Assembly (NCBI GenBank): GCA_964596835.1
Contig: CAZQVV010000069.1
Coordinates: 1 to 14,414 of the forward strand
Length of the DNA stretch: 14,414 nt
Direction: 5' to 3'
Source: JAADGZ01 sp964596835
GTDB taxonomy: Bacteria > Pseudomonadota > Gammaproteobacteria > UBA6429 > Thiohalophilaceae
The notes beneath the pieces are model-generated. The model saw only the letters and a list, made by a program, of their open reading frames with translations. It made no database searches and was not told where the DNA came from. Shown here in pieces: positions 14,317-14,414 of this stretch. Position numbers and translations under genes: made by a program. How positions within the stretch are numbered: the stretch's first letter is position 1; each line of letters starts with the position of its first letter.

Positions 14317-14414
14317 GTATTCCAAATACCAGTACACTTTTTAGTTTAAGTAATTTAAGGCACCGTTCGTCCTGAGCTTGTCGAAGGAAGCTTGTCGAAG
14401 GAAGCTTGTCGAAG
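14317..14414 (+). repeat. Composite dispersed repeat, copy C (runs off the window)
   Basis: GTATTCCAAATACC with GTACACTTTTTAG, then a longer AT-rich spacer than in copies A and B, then CCGTTCGTCCTGAGC (14363-14377). Tandem 14-mers CTTGTCGAAGGAAG follow at 14377-14390 and 14391-14404, and a third is cut at the window end. It starts 24 bases after the metF stop codon. Confidence 0.8.

Overview
The window reads as chromosomal DNA of a gammaproteobacterium. Its transketolase, NAD-type GAPDH, VSFPRS-type pyruvate kinase and long bacterial S-adenosylhomocysteinase all look gammaproteobacterial as far as memory allows. The aldolase carries the signature of the 'Calvin cycle' class II subtype, and the gene order tkt-gap-pgk-pyk-fba is common in autotrophic and methylotrophic members of that class. 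No RuBisCO, phosphoribulokinase or one-carbon oxidation gene lies in the window, so autotrophy or methylotrophy is only a suggestion. No tRNA, rRNA, CRISPR array or complete insertion sequence was seen.

Layout. (1) Positions 1-635: a short repeat-like edge, then a two-CBS-domain protein on the minus strand. (2) 758-986: a 211-bp MITE-like element with IS10-like ends and a perfect 9-bp target duplication. (3) 1001-1792, minus: an exported Sel1-repeat protein. (4) 1960-9282, minus: a five-gene carbon-metabolism cluster transcribed tkt, gap, pgk, pyk, fba. Repeat elements interrupt the tkt-gap and gap-pgk gaps. (5) 9657-10208, minus: a thioredoxin-fold protein, divergent from the next block. (6) 10384-14292, plus: metK, ahcY, metF, with a well-formed SAH riboswitch directly before ahcY.

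How the genes fit together. Transketolase, GAPDH, PGK, pyruvate kinase and aldolase cover sugar-phosphate interconversion and the triose part of glycolysis, gluconeogenesis or the Calvin cycle. MetK makes S-adenosylmethionine. AhcY removes the S-adenosylhomocysteine left by methyl transfer. MetF makes the methyl-tetrahydrofolate used to regenerate methionine. The riboswitch ties ahcY expression to the level of its own substrate.

The protein-coding content is ordinary housekeeping and I see no new protein-based system. The unusual content is in the intergenic DNA. At least four dispersed repeat families sit in the gaps: an IS10-like MITE, the GTTCGTCCTGAGC/14-mer family, GTTCCCACGC hairpins and CTCTGCG hairpins. 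Three of them are stacked in the 345 bp between metK and ahcY. There the apparent -10/-35 of the riboswitch transcript falls inside or at the edge of a repeat arm.
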